Numbered from the stretch's first letter, positions 20,457-28,727 are shown. The stretch is 37,840 nt of DNA from a virus (IMGVR_UViG_3300021559_000198:1-37840), one strand, 5' to 3'. The notes: generated from the sequence alone by a model not told the origin. Made by a program: numbers and translations.

Positions 20457-21734
20457 ATGGTGACCCCGCCGCATTGGCCTCAGGGTAGGACCGGGGTTGG
20501 GGCCAGCCTTTCGGATTTTGCTGCTCTCACCTCTTCTGATCCGCACTTCCAAGCCGCTTGGGGTGAAATCAACGGCCAGCTCGACATCGAGGGCGCCGGC
20601 ACCACCGAGATCAACTCTGCCAAAATCGCGCTCACCAACGCCTTCGAGCAGCTTTCAACCCAGAGCTTCGGCCTCAGCGGCCAAGACGCGATCAACGCCG
20701 CAAAACAGTATGTTCTCATTGGTCAAACCGTTATGGGAGCCGTTCAGACGGTGGGGGGCCTCGTCGGCCAGCTCGAGAATGGGGCCCCTCCTCTTGAGGT
20801 CATGCAGGCCTTTACCGGAACCCTCATCGGGTTAGCGGCAGGGGCTGGGTTGATCTCAGCGGGAATCGGAGCGGCCATCGTCGCGGGGGTGGGGGCCATC
20901 CTCGACATCTTGGGCTCCGTTGGTCTCTTCGGATCTCCACCGCCGGGGGTTGCGGTTCCAGGCTGCAACTATTCGGTGCCTTCTCAACCGGATTTTCAGT
21001 TTGGCTGCATCGTCGCGTGGGGGCCGAAGGTCGAACCGACGTCGACCCAATGGCGCAAATTTCCCCAACCGGGAAATCCAACCGATGTCCCTTGGTTTCA
21101 ACCGATCCCTAATACCTCGACGGTCTACGGTGACTGGCCCCAGATTCCAAACGGGCCTCCCCCCATTCGACTTGGCGGACCCGCCCCAAGTGGAAGGCCG
21201 ATCGACACTGGCTTCCCGGCTTACCAACGGGCGCTCAACGACTCGAGCAACGGAGGCTTCTTCCTCGCCTTCTTCCAGGCCTGGCAATCCAACGCGGAGT
21301 ATGCGTTGAATGGGTTGAAGCCGCAGCCTGACGAGCAGGTCTTGATCCACACGTTGCGGTTGTGGAATCGGGCGCATGAAGGGCCGATGGTGCCGCTTCG
21401 AGGGGGCTTCTACGCTGAGTCGCTCGTGCCGCTCGCGATGAACACGTTGAGCGGAAATGACCCCCTCATGTTTGCGGGGGGCCTCGGGATCAATGCGGGG
21501 GCCATCAAGAGCCCTCCCCGGAAGGTCATCGCGCTTCACCTTCCGTCGGGAAGCATCAAAGCGTCGCCGACTTTGCCGGCGGTAACTTCAACCGGCGCCA
21601 AGGTTGCCGCGGGAACCGCCGTTGTCGGCGGGGCCGCCATTCTAGGAACCGTTGTTTTTAGCTTGGTCAAGGGCCAAGCGGTTGATGCGGTTTTGGGGGA
21701 TGCCTGGAAACATGTGAAGGGATGGTTTCGATGA
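20457..21734 (+). CDS. Multi-TM structural protein, 425 aa
   Basis: A helical N-terminal domain (about 15-110), a long Gly/Ala hydrophobic region (about 119-158, GLAAGAGLISAGIGAAIVAG), a Pro/Trp-rich soluble middle, and a C-terminal TM (about 385-405, VVGGAAILGTVVFSLVKG) followed by the basic end KHVKGWFR. The first hydrophobic region could be a helical hairpin used to penetrate membranes, as in viral entry proteins. It is plus-strand, unlike its neighbours. No family. Confidence 0.8.
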   Translation: MVTPPHWPQGRTGVGASLSDFAALTSSDPHFQAAWGEINGQLDIEGAGTTEINSAKIALTNAFEQLSTQSFGLSGQDAINAAKQYVLIGQTVMGAVQTVGGLVGQLENGAPPLEVMQAFTGTLIGLAAGAGLISAGIGAAIVAGVGAILDILGSVGLFGSPPPGVAVPGCNYSVPSQPDFQFGCIVAWGPKVEPTSTQWRKFPQPGNPTDVPWFQPIPNTSTVYGDWPQIPNGPPPIRLGGPAPSGRPIDTGFPAYQRALNDSSNGGFFLAFFQAWQSNAEYALNGLKPQPDEQVLIHTLRLWNRAHEGPMVPLRGGFYAESLVPLAMNTLSGNDPLMFAGGLGINAGAIKSPPRKVIALHLPSGSIKASPTLPAVTSTGAKVAAGTAVVGGAAILGTVVFSLVKGQAVDAVLGDAWKHVKGWFR

Positions 21735-22198
21735 AACGCCGTAAGTCAATCACCGGGACATTACGCCGCGAGGGGTACTCCAAATCAGAAGCCGATGCAA
21801 TTGCCCGACGCATCCGAAACAAGGCGAAGAAGCAGCGGGAAGCAAAGTCAAATCCCTCCGGCACCACCTGGGTGCTCCTCGGCGTCGGCGTCGCTGCCCT
21901 CGGAGTCGGGGTTTACTTCCTCCTGAAGCCCTCGACATCCTCAACTACCGCCACAACCGCCGCCCCTGTTCCTGCAAGCCTCCCTCCCGGAACCGATATG
22001 CATGCGGCAGTCACTGCGACGCGACTGATGCTCATCGGACATGACGCCGAAAGAACGCCAGCAGCAGCTTGGCTAAGGCAGTTCCAAGCGAGCGTTGGTC
22101 TTCCGGCTACTGGGATCCTCGACCCAACGACGCGGGTTCAGTTGAATAAGGCAACGGACCTCGCGCGACAGCTGCCGGCGACGACAATTCTTGGCTAA
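21731..22198 (+). CDS. N-anchored peptidoglycan-binding-like protein C, 155 aa
   Basis: ATG 21731 overlaps the previous stop (ATGA), so the earlier ATG at 21722 is rejected. A basic helical N-terminus (1-40, with ARRIRNKAKKQREAKSNP), a TM (about 47-65), a Thr/Ala/Pro stalk and a C-terminal peptidoglycan-binding-like module (about 108-142, LRQFQASVGLPATGILD and TTRVQLNK). It is the mirror image of the tail-anchored versions at 9120-10165. The basic inner tail could contact DNA. Confidence 0.82.
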   Translation: MKRRKSITGTLRREGYSKSEADAIARRIRNKAKKQREAKSNPSGTTWVLLGVGVAALGVGVYFLLKPSTSSTTATTAAPVPASLPPGTDMHAAVTATRLMLIGHDAERTPAAAWLRQFQASVGLPATGILDPTTRVQLNKATDLARQLPATTILG

Positions 22199-22210
22199 GC
22201 GCTAAGCGCT
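22198..22210. repeat. AGCGCT inverted-repeat pair between convergent genes
   Basis: Two AGCGCT palindromes separated by one A lie exactly across the 10-base gap between convergent stops. It is too short to be a confident terminator but is the only structure available to separate the two transcripts. Confidence 0.25.
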
Positions 22211-23684
22211 ACGGGGCTTCCCATCCACCGCTAGTCGGAGCCGCCCCATTAGGGGGAGGCGGCGACGATGGAACCGATCCTACCCCGCCATCAATCGCCC
22301 CCGCCGGGATCTCCTTCACGACTCGAGCCGGCACCGCTTGAGGGCCTTGGGTGAACTTCACGATCGCATCCTTCATCGCGTTCCCGAGCCCGTTGGCGAG
22401 ATCCATCGCTCGCTCCGCGATGACGGGGTTAGACATGAGAACCCCCAGAGGACTTATTTCCTCGGAGGCCTTATCCTTCGCGTAATTGATGGGGCGACCG
22501 TCAGACCAGGTAGCGCCAGGGACCGCGGCGACACTCCAGGGGATGTCATCCTCGGGGTTGCGCGGCGCCGGCTTTTCCTCTTCTGGCTCCTCTTCGGCTT
22601 CAACCGAAACCGAAGGGGCCCCGAGGCCCGAGGCTTGCTTTATGCTCTTCTCCATCGTCGCGCCTGCGGTGTTGATGATGTTTTCCATCAATCGGCCGGC
22701 CATTTTCTCGATCATGCCGCTAAGGCCACCTGCGGCTTGTTGAACTGGCGGTGGCGAAGCAACCGACGGAGCGGCGGCAACCGGAGCCGGGGGCGGAGCG
22801 GCAACCGCCGGCTTGAAAACCCCCGCCGTTTGGAGCGCCATCAAAACCTGAGCGGTTACCTTCTGAGCGAGGGCCTCTTCATTTATGACCGGGGCCGCGA
22901 CGCCGGGAGGGGCCGGGATATTGGGCTGTCTTCCTTCCCGCGCTGCGTTGAGGGCCTCACTCAGGGCCCCACGGAGGTAACCGAGTTCACTCATCAACCC
23001 GGGATCAGGAGGGGCTGGGGCTTGCTGTTGGGGGGGTTGGTATCCGGTGAAGCCGGCGGCTGGAGGAAACCATTGGGGTTGAGGCTGCCATGGAGGCTGA
23101 GGCGGTCCCATCGGCATCGGAATCCTAGGCGCCGCTACCCCCGGCTGACCCGCATCCGCTTGGTCCTGCGCGTTGATGATGTTCCGACAGGTCTGAACGT
23201 CGGGCATCGCAATGCTCGATGTCGTGATGCTTTGGCCGTCGGCCTTGCGCCCAAAGTAGACGTCGTAGGCCGCTGGGCCTTGAGCGCCGGCCCCAATGTG
23301 AGCGAAGCGCATCGCGTAGTCGACGAGGGCTTGGCCTGGGGTGAGCTCACTACCACCCGTGATTGACTCGCCGCCGACTCGCCCAACGAAGACCTTACCG
23401 TTAGGCGAAGGAGGATGGGTTCGATGGAAGCTGATGCTGACATCGCGTGGGCTAAGGTTTTGAGTCGGAAGCCACGCAACGAGGTCGTTCCAGGTTTGTT
23501 CTGCCTCACCGGTGCCGACTCCACCCGAGGCCCGATAGAATTTCTTCGGGTCGACGGCGCCGGCTCCGCGCTTGTTGGGCTTGGGTTTGCGTTGATGACC
23601 GGGAGGCCGCGTCGGCTCTTCGGGGGTATCGCCACCCTCATCTTGATCCTGATCGTCGTCGTCGCGATCGTTGTCGATGCTCAT
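22209..23684 (-). CDS. Large acidic/proline-rich structural-type protein, 491 aa
   Basis: ATG 23684 overlaps the upstream stop (ATGA). It opens with an Asp/Glu/Gln tract (DNDRDDDDQDQDEGGD), then a basic stretch and a folded domain (about 45-170; WNDLVAWLPTQNLSPRDVSI, TPGQALVDYAMRFAHIGAGA). A long Pro/Gln/Ala linker and a C-terminal helical region (VIAERAMDLANGLGNAMKDA) follow. No TM, no Walker motif. By composition it could be a scaffold or internal virion protein. The C-terminal segment NPVIAERAMDLAN weakly resembles NPQTAEAAMELAS in the RadC-like protein at 25624-27210, perhaps a shared interaction motif. Confidence 0.78.
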   Translation of the reverse strand: MSIDNDRDDDDQDQDEGGDTPEEPTRPPGHQRKPKPNKRGAGAVDPKKFYRASGGVGTGEAEQTWNDLVAWLPTQNLSPRDVSISFHRTHPPSPNGKVFVGRVGGESITGGSELTPGQALVDYAMRFAHIGAGAQGPAAYDVYFGRKADGQSITTSSIAMPDVQTCRNIINAQDQADAGQPGVAAPRIPMPMGPPQPPWQPQPQWFPPAAGFTGYQPPQQQAPAPPDPGLMSELGYLRGALSEALNAAREGRQPNIPAPPGVAAPVINEEALAQKVTAQVLMALQTAGVFKPAVAAPPPAPVAAAPSVASPPPVQQAAGGLSGMIEKMAGRLMENIINTAGATMEKSIKQASGLGAPSVSVEAEEEPEEEKPAPRNPEDDIPWSVAAVPGATWSDGRPINYAKDKASEEISPLGVLMSNPVIAERAMDLANGLGNAMKDAIVKFTQGPQAVPARVVKEIPAGAIDGGVGSVPSSPPPPNGAAPTSGGWEAP

Positions 23685-23893
23685 AGAAGCTCCAGGGTGA
23701 TCTTGCACCTTGCGCCGAATGGAATGCCCGCTGCATCCACCTCGGACATGTAGATTTGCATGTAAGGCGATTCATCCTTCGAAAGAGGTTGTAGGGGCTT
23801 TGACGGAGGAACTCTCTCGACGCCAAGAACCACCCTTCCCTCATCGTGGTAGACGATTTTTACGACTCTCCCCGTGACAACAACGGCCTTCAT
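23681..23893 (-). CDS. Small beta-barrel-like protein, 70 aa
   Basis: A compact all-beta pattern: KAVVVTGRVVKIVYHDEGRV, LGVERVPP, MQIYMSEVDAAG and RCKITLELL. It could be an OB/SH3-like barrel or a decoration protein. It is coupled on both sides by ATGA overlaps. No family recognised. Confidence 0.75.
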   Translation of the reverse strand: MKAVVVTGRVVKIVYHDEGRVVLGVERVPPSKPLQPLSKDESPYMQIYMSEVDAAGIPFGARCKITLELL

Positions 23894-24789
23894 GCAATCA
23901 CCGGGGGGCTAGCGGAAACGGGGCCGAGAGTAGCTTGCTCCAAAGCGACGTTCATCAAATTCTTGAAGGGGGCTGCTTGATCCGACGTCGGGGGGAAGAC
24001 GGCCTGGAAGTAAGGCGTCAGCACCACCGTCGGCGGTTCAGTGAAGCCGGCCCCGGGGTTGGTCAACAGGATCAAATCCAACCCCATCGAGGCAACTAGG
24101 ATCGCTCCGCTTCCGGGAACTACTGCTGGATCGATAACAGCAACTGAAGGCACGGAGGTATAACCGCTTCCTGGATCCGTCACGGTGACCCCGGTGACAA
24201 CCCCGAGGGTAATCGTCGGCGTCAACACCGCCGCTCGGCCCCCCTTTGCAAGGCCCCCTTGGATCAAAATGAAAGTCGAAGGCCCATAGCCTCCACCCCC
24301 GGCGGTTACCGTAGCCGAAACTACCTTCAGTCTGGCTTCGGCGTGGGCCGGAGCGTTGAGGCTTCCGTCGGCCAAGTTGACCGGATCCGGATCGCCCGGA
24401 GAAGTGTTGAAGTATTGGCGATCCATCTGATCGGGTCGAAAAGACAACACCTGGGGGGTCTCTTTGCTCCGGCCACCGGAGAAGGAAACGACCGGCGGAA
24501 GAATGTAGCCGCTTCCTGGGGAAGTCACCGTCAAAGCATCGATGGGGGAGCCAGAGCCATCGCCCGGGACCAGCGAAGCGGTGGCCGTCGCGGTGGAAAT
24601 CGGGTTCAAACCGAGGACAATCGTTCGCACGACTGGGGAGGCGACGGGAGTTGAATCCGAGATGACCCTCACTCCTAAAAACGAAAGGGCATCTTTCGGA
24701 ACAGGAACTGCCGCCATCAACGCCGCGACTTGCGCAGCGGAGGCGCCGCCGAGGAAGGCCTTATATACGAGTGTTGCGGTGGAAGACAT
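23890..24789 (-). CDS. Beta protein with GxGY repeats, 299 aa
   Basis: Four degenerate repeats of the form (P/G)GxG(Y/F)xxPPxVxx, at residues about 91 (PGSGYILPP), 164 (GGGGYGPST), 206 (PGSGYTSVP) and 245 (PGAGFTEPP), each next to Thr/Val strands. This repeat is known from phage virion proteins with beta-prism or beta-helix shafts. The N-terminus is helical (AAQVAALMAAVPVP). Likely a virion fibre or vertex protein; the start overlaps the upstream stop by one base (TGATG). Confidence 0.75.
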   Translation of the reverse strand: MSSTATLVYKAFLGGASAAQVAALMAAVPVPKDALSFLGVRVISDSTPVASPVVRTIVLGLNPISTATATASLVPGDGSGSPIDALTVTSPGSGYILPPVVSFSGGRSKETPQVLSFRPDQMDRQYFNTSPGDPDPVNLADGSLNAPAHAEARLKVVSATVTAGGGGYGPSTFILIQGGLAKGGRAAVLTPTITLGVVTGVTVTDPGSGYTSVPSVAVIDPAVVPGSGAILVASMGLDLILLTNPGAGFTEPPTVVLTPYFQAVFPPTSDQAAPFKNLMNVALEQATLGPVSASPPVIA

Positions 24790-24962
24790 CAGACTAACCT
24801 CGGTCGGTCGTAGCGAGGGAGCTGCTTGCGGAAGTCAGCGTCATCGGCCTTGAAGTTGAGGGCGCGGAGGGTCTCCGTCGAAATGCCGATCGGCTTTCCA
24901 TCAGGAAAACTCGGGTAGACCAGCTCTTGGCGGGCCCAGTCGTAGAGAAATATCGGACTCAT
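24789..24962 (-). CDS. Hypothetical small protein, 57 aa
   Basis: Coupled on both sides (ATGA at 24962, TGATG at 24789). Aromatic start SPIFLYDWARQELVYP, then a helix rich in Lys/Asp (LRALNFKADDADFRKQL) and a basic end. Such short proteins before fibre-like genes often act as adaptors, but this is speculation. No family. Confidence 0.7.
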   Translation of the reverse strand: MSPIFLYDWARQELVYPSFPDGKPIGISTETLRALNFKADDADFRKQLPRYDRPRLV

Positions 24963-25558
24963 GATGGTGTTGCCTCCTGCGCCGGAGCGTCAGTCGGAAC
25001 CGCGGGGGCCGCTGAGGCATCCGGTTCTGTTTCGGGTTCAGGATCTGAGTCATCTTCCTCTCGATGCTCTTCGTTGCGGAGCCCTTCGAGAAGAACCGAG
25101 CTATTGACCATCGCCCCTTCGATCGCCAACCCCTCGATGTATTCGATCACCGATTCGAGCTCGATGTCGGCCGCGTTGATCCCGTCGGCGATGGCGTTCC
25201 ACTCCTCGATCATTTCCGAAGCCATTGCATCGAGGTTCATCGTCTCGGCGAAGTAGGTGGGGGCTGTCTTCGTGAGGGTATAGCGCGTCGGGCTCCGGGC
25301 CTTCCAGTCAGCCGGGATCGGATTGGGGGGCGCCGCAGGCATCGTGTAGATGCGCACCACGTCATCGTCTTGGAATAGCGCGATGACCCGACTAAAACTG
25401 TCGAAAGGCACCGGCTCGCCATGCTTGAACATGGTCGGGCTGTTCGTCGACGGGTTATTGAACCAGGCGAAGGTCGCCCCCTTCGGCAGGTCGTTGAAGT
25501 CAGCGCGAACGCCTTCGAGGATAGCATCCCCGAACTCTTTGATCGTCGTGATGGTCAT
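24959..25558 (-). CDS. Hypothetical acidic protein, 199 aa
   Basis: A folded N-terminal domain (IKEFGDAILEGVRADFNDLP, FAWFNNPSTNSPTMF, VIALFQDDDVVRIYT) and a long helical middle (MASEMIEEWNAIADGINAAD) precede a very acidic, Pro/Ala-rich tail (EEHREEDDSDPEPETEPD). No TM or signal. The acidic tail suits a scaffold- or DNA-mimic-like role, unproven. A 65-base gap (25559-25623) separates it from the RadC-like gene and holds only a weak GAGGC/GCCTC stem. Confidence 0.75.
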   Translation of the reverse strand: MTITTIKEFGDAILEGVRADFNDLPKGATFAWFNNPSTNSPTMFKHGEPVPFDSFSRVIALFQDDDVVRIYTMPAAPPNPIPADWKARSPTRYTLTKTAPTYFAETMNLDAMASEMIEEWNAIADGINAADIELESVIEYIEGLAIEGAMVNSSVLLEGLRNEEHREEDDSDPEPETEPDASAAPAVPTDAPAQEATPS

Positions 25559-25623
25559 GTGGGTCCCCGGAAAACGGAAAGGGTTGGAGGCTAAGGTGGG
25601 CCTCGAAGAGGAGAAGTCAAGAT

Positions 25624-27210
25624 CTACTTGATCTTGTAGGCCTTCCCCTCTTCGATGCTATAAATCTGGCGTCGGCCGACAACAAAATGGTCGAGGTATT
25701 TCACCTCGCGGCCGAAAGGAACCGTCGCGGCTTTGATCTGGTTCGTCAGGTCTCGGTCAGCTTTCGATGGGGTGCATCGGCCGGTGGGGTGTCCATGCGC
25801 CACGAAGAAGCCCTCGCATCCCGACTGCAATACCGCCCGCATGACGTCGTTGACGCCTACCGCGACGTGGGAGCGTTGGCCTCGGGCGATCTCGATCGGT
25901 GGGCTCTTCAACTCACCGCGAAGGTTGAGGGGGATGACAATGAACACCTCTTGGTCTTCCTTCTCGAACTCATGACCCACCACCTCGTAGACCTTGGTGG
26001 CGCTACCGATGGGGCCATACTTTGAGGCGAGCTCCATCGCGGCTTCGGCGGTCTGGGGGTTGCGTTCGACCTTGGCCCAAGGGATGTTGCCCTTCGCTTC
26101 GGAGATGACCGGCGCCACTTCTGAGGCCCCCACGGCTGAGGCATCTCCTTCGCAAAGCCCGACTTCCTCCGCTTTATCTTTCGGCTGAACGATTTCTCCG
26201 CGACAGCTTCGCGCAAGCTCATACTGTTGTTCTGCCTGACGGGTATAATCGGCTTCTAGTTGATGTGCGCGCTCCGGTGAGGTACCCGGCATGTATGTCA
26301 TATAGTGTCTCGCACGATGCGCCATATCCGCAGCTAGTTCGGCGTTCTTGATGTGCTGGGCCGCGCGGTACTCAGGCGACGTTGAATACGCACGGGCGGC
26401 CTCAGATTGCTTAGCCCGCTCAGCCTTCTCGAGTTCCTCTCGCTTGAACTGATGGAACCGAAGATAACTAGCATATACCTGCCCGGCATCATGTACGGCC
26501 GTACCTCCGTACGTTCGATAAAAGAGGCTAGCGGCATTATAGGCGGCCCTAGCGGCGTCCTCTGCAATTTTATGGGAGGCGGCATTAGGCGTCGCCTTCG
26601 CTACTGCATCGGCTTCATCGGCGAGTTTGAAGAGCCGCTTGTACTCGATGCGCGCGGCCTTCTTCGCATCGGGGTCTCCTCGACGAGGGGCCTCTTCGGC
26701 TGAATTTTCCGCCGCCTCCGGCACCTTATGCGGCCCATACGTGACGATGTAGCCCGCCTTGGTCAACGTCTGAGCAAACGACCGGGCCGCTTCGTCGTCG
26801 TAAAAATCGCCGAAGATGACCAAGTTGCCCTCAACGGCGGTGGCTTTGCGGCCCGCGGCGTTGAGGAGCTTTTCCATCGGGCCTTGACGACGGGCGATCA
26901 CCTCCCATTCTTCCCGCGTCGGAGCCTCACTCGCTTCCTTCAAGGTGGAGGTTCCGGCGTGGCGGTGACGAGCCGTCGAATAGATGACGCTAGCGGTCAC
27001 CTCCGGGGCGATCCCAAGCTGCATGCAGTGACGCCAAAAGTCATTCGTCGCCGCGGTGTCGGCGTCGGGGTCGTTGGCCCCGAGCTTGAGCAGAGCCGCG
27101 CGGACCGTGCCCTCGTAGGCGTGCTCGCTTTGAGCCGCGACGTGGGTGCCGGAAGAGGCCGGAGCGGTGTAGACGGTGGGGGCGTTGGAGGGCATGGGGT
27201 ACTTTACCAT
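25624..27210 (-). CDS. RadC/JAB-domain protein with long N-terminal extension, 528 aa
   Basis: The C-terminal domain (about 400-528) has the JAMM-type signature HGHPTGRCTPSKAD (His472, His474, Asp485) followed by VKYLDHFVVG, as in RadC proteins; JAMM domains are usually zinc-dependent deubiquitinase-like peptidases, but RadC function is unsettled. The N-terminal 400 residues include a helical, Lys/Glu/Ala-rich middle (coiled-coil-like, about 185-370) and an FGDFYDDEAARSFAQTL segment. RadC is normally about 220 residues, so this is a large fusion. ATG 27210 overlaps the Nudix stop (ATGGTAA); ATG 27195 is the alternative. Confidence 0.82.
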   Translation of the reverse strand: MVKYPMPSNAPTVYTAPASSGTHVAAQSEHAYEGTVRAALLKLGANDPDADTAATNDFWRHCMQLGIAPEVTASVIYSTARHRHAGTSTLKEASEAPTREEWEVIARRQGPMEKLLNAAGRKATAVEGNLVIFGDFYDDEAARSFAQTLTKAGYIVTYGPHKVPEAAENSAEEAPRRGDPDAKKAARIEYKRLFKLADEADAVAKATPNAASHKIAEDAARAAYNAASLFYRTYGGTAVHDAGQVYASYLRFHQFKREELEKAERAKQSEAARAYSTSPEYRAAQHIKNAELAADMAHRARHYMTYMPGTSPERAHQLEADYTRQAEQQYELARSCRGEIVQPKDKAEEVGLCEGDASAVGASEVAPVISEAKGNIPWAKVERNPQTAEAAMELASKYGPIGSATKVYEVVGHEFEKEDQEVFIVIPLNLRGELKSPPIEIARGQRSHVAVGVNDVMRAVLQSGCEGFFVAHGHPTGRCTPSKADRDLTNQIKAATVPFGREVKYLDHFVVGRRQIYSIEEGKAYKIK

Positions 27211-27608
27211 GCCGTCGGGATGAGGTGGTGGATGCCGTCGGGTAGGATCCGCTGGTAGAAATCCCGGAAGGGCGAGGCCTGTAGTAGCTCGGGGAAGGTA
27301 AGCCACTTCAGGCCCCGGCCCTCGACGTCTCTCGGTGACCCCGATACCCGAGCGATGTGGTAGACGCAAACGAGTCGGTCGCCATCAACGCCGGAGGGGC
27401 CTTCGCCAACTAGGGCCAGATGCGCGGGAACCGTCTTTAGATCTGTTTCTTCCAGTAGCTCTCGAACGCACGCGAGCTTCGAGCTCTCGCCTGATTCGAC
27501 TTTGCCGCCCGGAAGGGCATAGCCGCCGAACTTTGAGCCGACCGTGAGGATGGTCGGCCGCCCGAGGGGCAGCTGTATGACGAGTGCGCAAGCAGCGTCT
27601 TGCTTCAT
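27204..27608 (-). CDS. Nudix hydrolase, 134 aa
   Basis: A full Nudix box is present: GGKVESGESSKLACVRELL followed by EETDL (GX5EX7REUXEEXGU with Asp in place of the last Gly), placed after GGYALPGG. Such enzymes split nucleoside diphosphates linked to another group, including oxidised or non-canonical dNTPs. ATG 27608 overlaps the ThyX stop (ATGA), so the long upstream frame is rejected. Next to ThyX it probably trims the nucleotide pool (e.g. dUTP-like or damaged dNTPs); substrate cannot be read from the box. Confidence 0.9.
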   Translation of the reverse strand: MKQDAACALVIQLPLGRPTILTVGSKFGGYALPGGKVESGESSKLACVRELLEETDLKTVPAHLALVGEGPSGVDGDRLVCVYHIARVSGSPRDVEGRGLKWLTFPELLQASPFRDFYQRILPDGIHHLIPTAW

Positions 27609-28300
27609 TGTGATCGGCCTTCCTCGAACAGCCCCCAGGTGCGAGGAAACTTCTCCGCGATGATGTCTCCGAGCGCTCCCGCGAACACCCGGATCTCGTA
27701 CTGGGCCGCGGGCGCCATCCGAAGCGTCAAAAAGTTGAGCCATCCACGCAGATTAGAGCTAGCCCTCATGCGGCTATAGCGACCGACCGGAAGATGGATC
27801 CTCGCTAGCTCCTTCGGCACCCCAGCATTGAGCGCGTTTTGGTAAAGCTCCTCATCCTCAGCGTACATCTTCGCGAGCTGCTTCCGGAATCGCTCGGCGT
27901 TGACTTCGGTCAGCTCGACCCCGGTTGAAGCGGCTTGCTTGTTGGCCCCGGATTTCGTCATGAGCCTTTCGACCGTCGGGATGTAATTGAGATCCGGCAA
28001 CGGAGCATAACGCGCACTCGCTTCGGAGTAACTAAATGGCACCCTATGTCTATGCCATTCCCGGAAGACGAAGATGGGGGCCTGCACTTCGACGGTGAGG
28101 CCGGCCATCTCAAAGGGGGTTGAATGCTTCATCGTGTAGAGAAAACGGAGGAGACCAGCGTCTCCCTTGGGGTGGCCCTCGTACGGATCCCAACTGACGA
28201 AGCCGCCACCTACTGACATTCGAGCGGCCTCGATGATGGCTTCATCGGAGCCCCAAGCCTCCACCAAATTGAGGAAGCCGTGATCGAGTAGGTCAACCAT
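27605..28300 (-). CDS. thyX: Flavin-dependent thymidylate synthase
   Basis: ThyX makes dTMP from dUMP with FAD and methylenetetrahydrofolate. The signature RHRVPFSYSEASARY (residues 84-98) matches the ThyX RHR-x7/8-S motif, with HSTPFE (59-64) before it and SRMRASSNLRGWLNFL for dUMP binding. At 231 residues it is normal length. It is coupled to the Nudix gene (ATGA) and overlaps the DUF3310 gene by 8 bases. It points to a virus making its own dTTP independently of host ThyA. Confidence 0.95.
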   Translation of the reverse strand: MVDLLDHGFLNLVEAWGSDEAIIEAARMSVGGGFVSWDPYEGHPKGDAGLLRFLYTMKHSTPFEMAGLTVEVQAPIFVFREWHRHRVPFSYSEASARYAPLPDLNYIPTVERLMTKSGANKQAASTGVELTEVNAERFRKQLAKMYAEDEELYQNALNAGVPKELARIHLPVGRYSRMRASSNLRGWLNFLTLRMAPAAQYEIRVFAGALGDIIAEKFPRTWGLFEEGRSQ

Positions 28301-28727
28301 TCTTCGTCTCCAACCGTGAGATCTCCCGGTCGAGATACCACCGGGCCTTCTTCAGGTCTTCTAGACCGTTCTTCTGCCTTGCGCGCCAGATGTACTTCAA
28401 GGCGTTGCCGAGGTTGAAGTTGAAGTGCTCGGCGACGGTGATACACTCAATGCCGGAAGGGTGGCTCGTATAGTGGCTCGGGTGGTTCACCGGATCATGC
28501 GCCTTTGGCGCGTTGACGGCATCGGCAGGGTTCAAAATCCCTTTATTCCACCATCCCGGAAGCTTCTTTGGATCTACCTCTTCGATACTCTTTACCTTCG
28601 AGTGGTCGATGTCATGGTTAGCACAGACCGGTCGGTGGGCCCCATCCGACGCGATGAACCAACAAGCCTCCCGGCCGCAAGTCCCATCCGGGCTACTCCC
28701 CGGCATATCGCATCGATACTCTCCCAT
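28293..28727 (-). CDS. DUF3310 phage protein with Cys/His N-terminus, 144 aa
   Basis: The C-terminal half has the DUF3310 pattern: DPVNHPSHYTSHPSGIECI followed by LGNALKYIWRARQKN and LKKARWYLDREI. DUF3310 proteins are common in phages and sometimes labelled nucleotide-metabolism or kinase-like, without proof. The N-terminal 60 residues add CDMPGSSPDGTCGREACWF and VCANHD, a possible zinc site not typical of the family. Overlaps ThyX by 8 bases; the start overlaps the upstream stop (TGATG). Confidence 0.85.
   Translation of the reverse strand: MGEYRCDMPGSSPDGTCGREACWFIASDGAHRPVCANHDIDHSKVKSIEEVDPKKLPGWWNKGILNPADAVNAPKAHDPVNHPSHYTSHPSGIECITVAEHFNFNLGNALKYIWRARQKNGLEDLKKARWYLDREISRLETKNG

Noticed and set aside
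22338-23366. 342-aa plus-strand frame opposite the 491-aa gene
   Set aside because: Arg/Gly/Leu-rich antisense composition; the minus frame is coupled to its upstream gene by ATGA.
25559-25623. Possible sigma70 promoter (TTGACT) in the gap before the 199-aa gene
   Set aside because: No -10 element at usual spacing; only a weak 5-bp stem is present.
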